A DNA stretch of 64,000 bases from Shinella sp. WSJ-2 (GTDB lineage: Bacteria > Pseudomonadota > Alphaproteobacteria > Rhizobiales > Rhizobiaceae), in NCBI RefSeq assembly GCF_003432075.1, contig NZ_QWBU01000006.1, forward strand, positions 206,381 through 270,380. Reading direction: 5' to 3'. Below the pieces are notes generated by a model. It was not told the DNA's origin. It was given only the letters and a program-made list of their open reading frames with translations, and did not search any database. Within the stretch, counting starts at the first letter, position 1. Each line of letters starts with the position of its first letter. The translations under genes and the position numbers were made by a program. This document shows positions 63,288 to 64,000 of the stretch, piece after piece.

Positions 63288-63363
63288 GCGAAGATGATTT
63301 CGGGGGGACGCGGCGACTTTTTCCAGTGAAATCATCGTCGCAAAAGCCCTGACCTAAGGTCAG
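63288..63363. terminator. Two inverted repeats between convergent LysR and etfA genes
   Basis: GCGAAGATGATTTC (63288-63301) pairs with GAAATCATCGTCGC (63328-63341), 14 bp with one mismatch, loop 26 nt. A second repeat CTGACC-TAA-GGTCAG (63349-63363) lies next to the etfA stop. Read on the minus strand, the second repeat is followed by GGGCTTTTGCG, so it is a weak etfA terminator. The larger repeat could terminate the LysR transcript or both transcripts. Confidence 0.5.
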
Positions 63364-63365
63364 AT

Positions 63366-64000
63366 TCAGAGCGCCTTCTGCAATTCCGGCAGGGCTTCGA
63401 AGAGGTCTGCGACGAGACCGTAGTCGGCGACCTGGAAGATCGGTGCTTCCTCGTCCTTGTTGATGGCGACGATGACCTTGGAGTCCTTCATGCCGGCGAG
63501 ATGCTGGATCGCCCCCGAGATGCCGCAGGCGATGTAGAGCTGCGGTGCGACGACCTTGCCCGTCTGGCCCACCTGCCAGTCGTTCGGCGCATAGCCGGCA
63601 TCGACGGCAGCGCGCGAGGCGCCGACGGCCGCACCCAGCTTGTCGGCGACCGGCAGGATCACTTCCTGGAACTTCTCCGACGAGCCGAGCGCACGACCGC
63701 CCGAGATGATGATCTTGGCAGACGTCAGTTCGGGACGGTCCGACGAGGACAGCGCATCCTTGACGTGGGTCGACAGGCCCGGATTCGCTGCGGCCGCGAT
63801 CGTCTCGACCGGCGCACTGCCACCTTCGCCCGCTGCGGCAAAGGACGCCGTGCGCACGGTGATCACCTTCTTGGCATCGGTGGACTGGACCGTCTGGATG
63901 GCATTGCCCGCATAGATCGGACGCTTGAACGTGTCGGCACTGACGACCTCGACGATCTCGGAGACCTGCGCGACATCGAGCAGGGCGGCCACGCGCGGCA
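63366..64000 (-). CDS. etfA: Electron transfer flavoprotein alpha subunit, C-terminal part
   Basis: The last ~211 codons of a gene that continues beyond the right edge. [18 protein letters not shown], then [72 protein letters not shown] and [20 protein letters not shown] form the EtfA FAD-binding C-terminal domain. The flavin-binding residues in [13 protein letters not shown] and GISGAIQH are present. It transfers electrons from acyl-CoA and other dehydrogenases to ETF-ubiquinone oxidoreductase. Its stop faces the LysR gene across 92 bp. Confidence 0.96.
   Translation of the reverse strand, partial: PRVAALLDVAQVSEIVEVVSADTFKRPIYAGNAIQTVQSTDAKKVITVRTASFAAAGEGGSAPVETIAAAANPGLSTHVKDALSSSDRPELTSAKIIISGGRALGSSEKFQEVILPVADKLGAAVGASRAAVDAGYAPNDWQVGQTGKVVAPQLYIACGISGAIQHLAGMKDSKVIVAINKDEEAPIFQVADYGLVADLFEALPELQKAL

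Overview
The window looks like a piece of a high-GC alphaproteobacterial replicon, most likely Rhizobiaceae (Agrobacterium/Rhizobium/Ensifer/Shinella-like). The pointers are divergent oxyR/katG, rhizobial-type intergenic palindromes at about 5.63-5.71 and 31.82-31.92 kb, a very high density of ABC transporters paired with ROK, LysR, TetR and WYL regulators, a complete urt operon, and etfA at the right edge. I saw no rRNA, tRNA, CRISPR array or prophage. The only mobile-element trace is a decayed IS5-family transposase at about 42.0-42.5 kb.

Layout. 0-2.3 kb: 3' part of an adenine deaminase and a YczE-like membrane protein, closed by a strong terminator. 2.3-11.6 kb: a NagC-like ROK regulator, then a leftward operon of an Opp-type ABC transporter (SBP, two permeases, two ATPases), a GNAT acetyltransferase and a GH20 beta-N-acetylhexosaminidase. 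This reads as uptake and cleavage of GlcNAc oligosaccharides. 11.8-19.6 kb: a divergent ROK regulator heads an operon of an M20 hydrolase, two tandem paralogous CUT2 binding proteins, a permease, a YhfX-family PLP protein and a single-domain FrcA-like ATPase; its substrate is unknown. 19.6-21.2 kb: WYL regulator, VOC protein and EVE-domain protein, with two matching palindromes that look like the WYL operators. 21.2-23.9 kb: FdhF/YdeP-type molybdopterin oxidoreductase with a small partner. 24-27.3 kb: orphan PotD-like binding protein, amidase and TetR regulator. 27.5-30.8 kb: oxyR and katG.

30.9-41.9 kb: a D-amino-acid/D-peptide region (D-amino acid transaminase, DmpA-type P1 aminopeptidase, M55 D-aminopeptidase), a LysR regulator, a YtcJ-like amidohydrolase and a full dppABCDF-type transporter. 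42.5-52.7 kb: a very large sensor (NCS1 permease-like domain, Cys-rich linker, histidine kinase, receiver) with a REC-LuxR response regulator, divergent from urtABCDE for urea uptake. 53.1-63.3 kb: a degraded SDR gene, then a tight operon of a TPP enzyme, hydantoinase/oxoprolinase A and B, aminotransferase, uronate-dehydrogenase-like SDR, FAD oxidoreductase and a LysR regulator; no described pathway fits it. 63.4-64 kb: 3' end of etfA.

The theme is scavenging of nitrogen-containing organic compounds: amino sugars, D-peptides, urea, purines and hydantoin/lactam-like compounds. The parts that deserve most attention are the permease-kinase fusion beside urt, the M20/YhfX/dual-SBP operon, and the TPP-HyuAB operon. 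Start codons were chosen from visible ribosome binding sites and family lengths. All functional assignments come from reading motifs, not from database searches.
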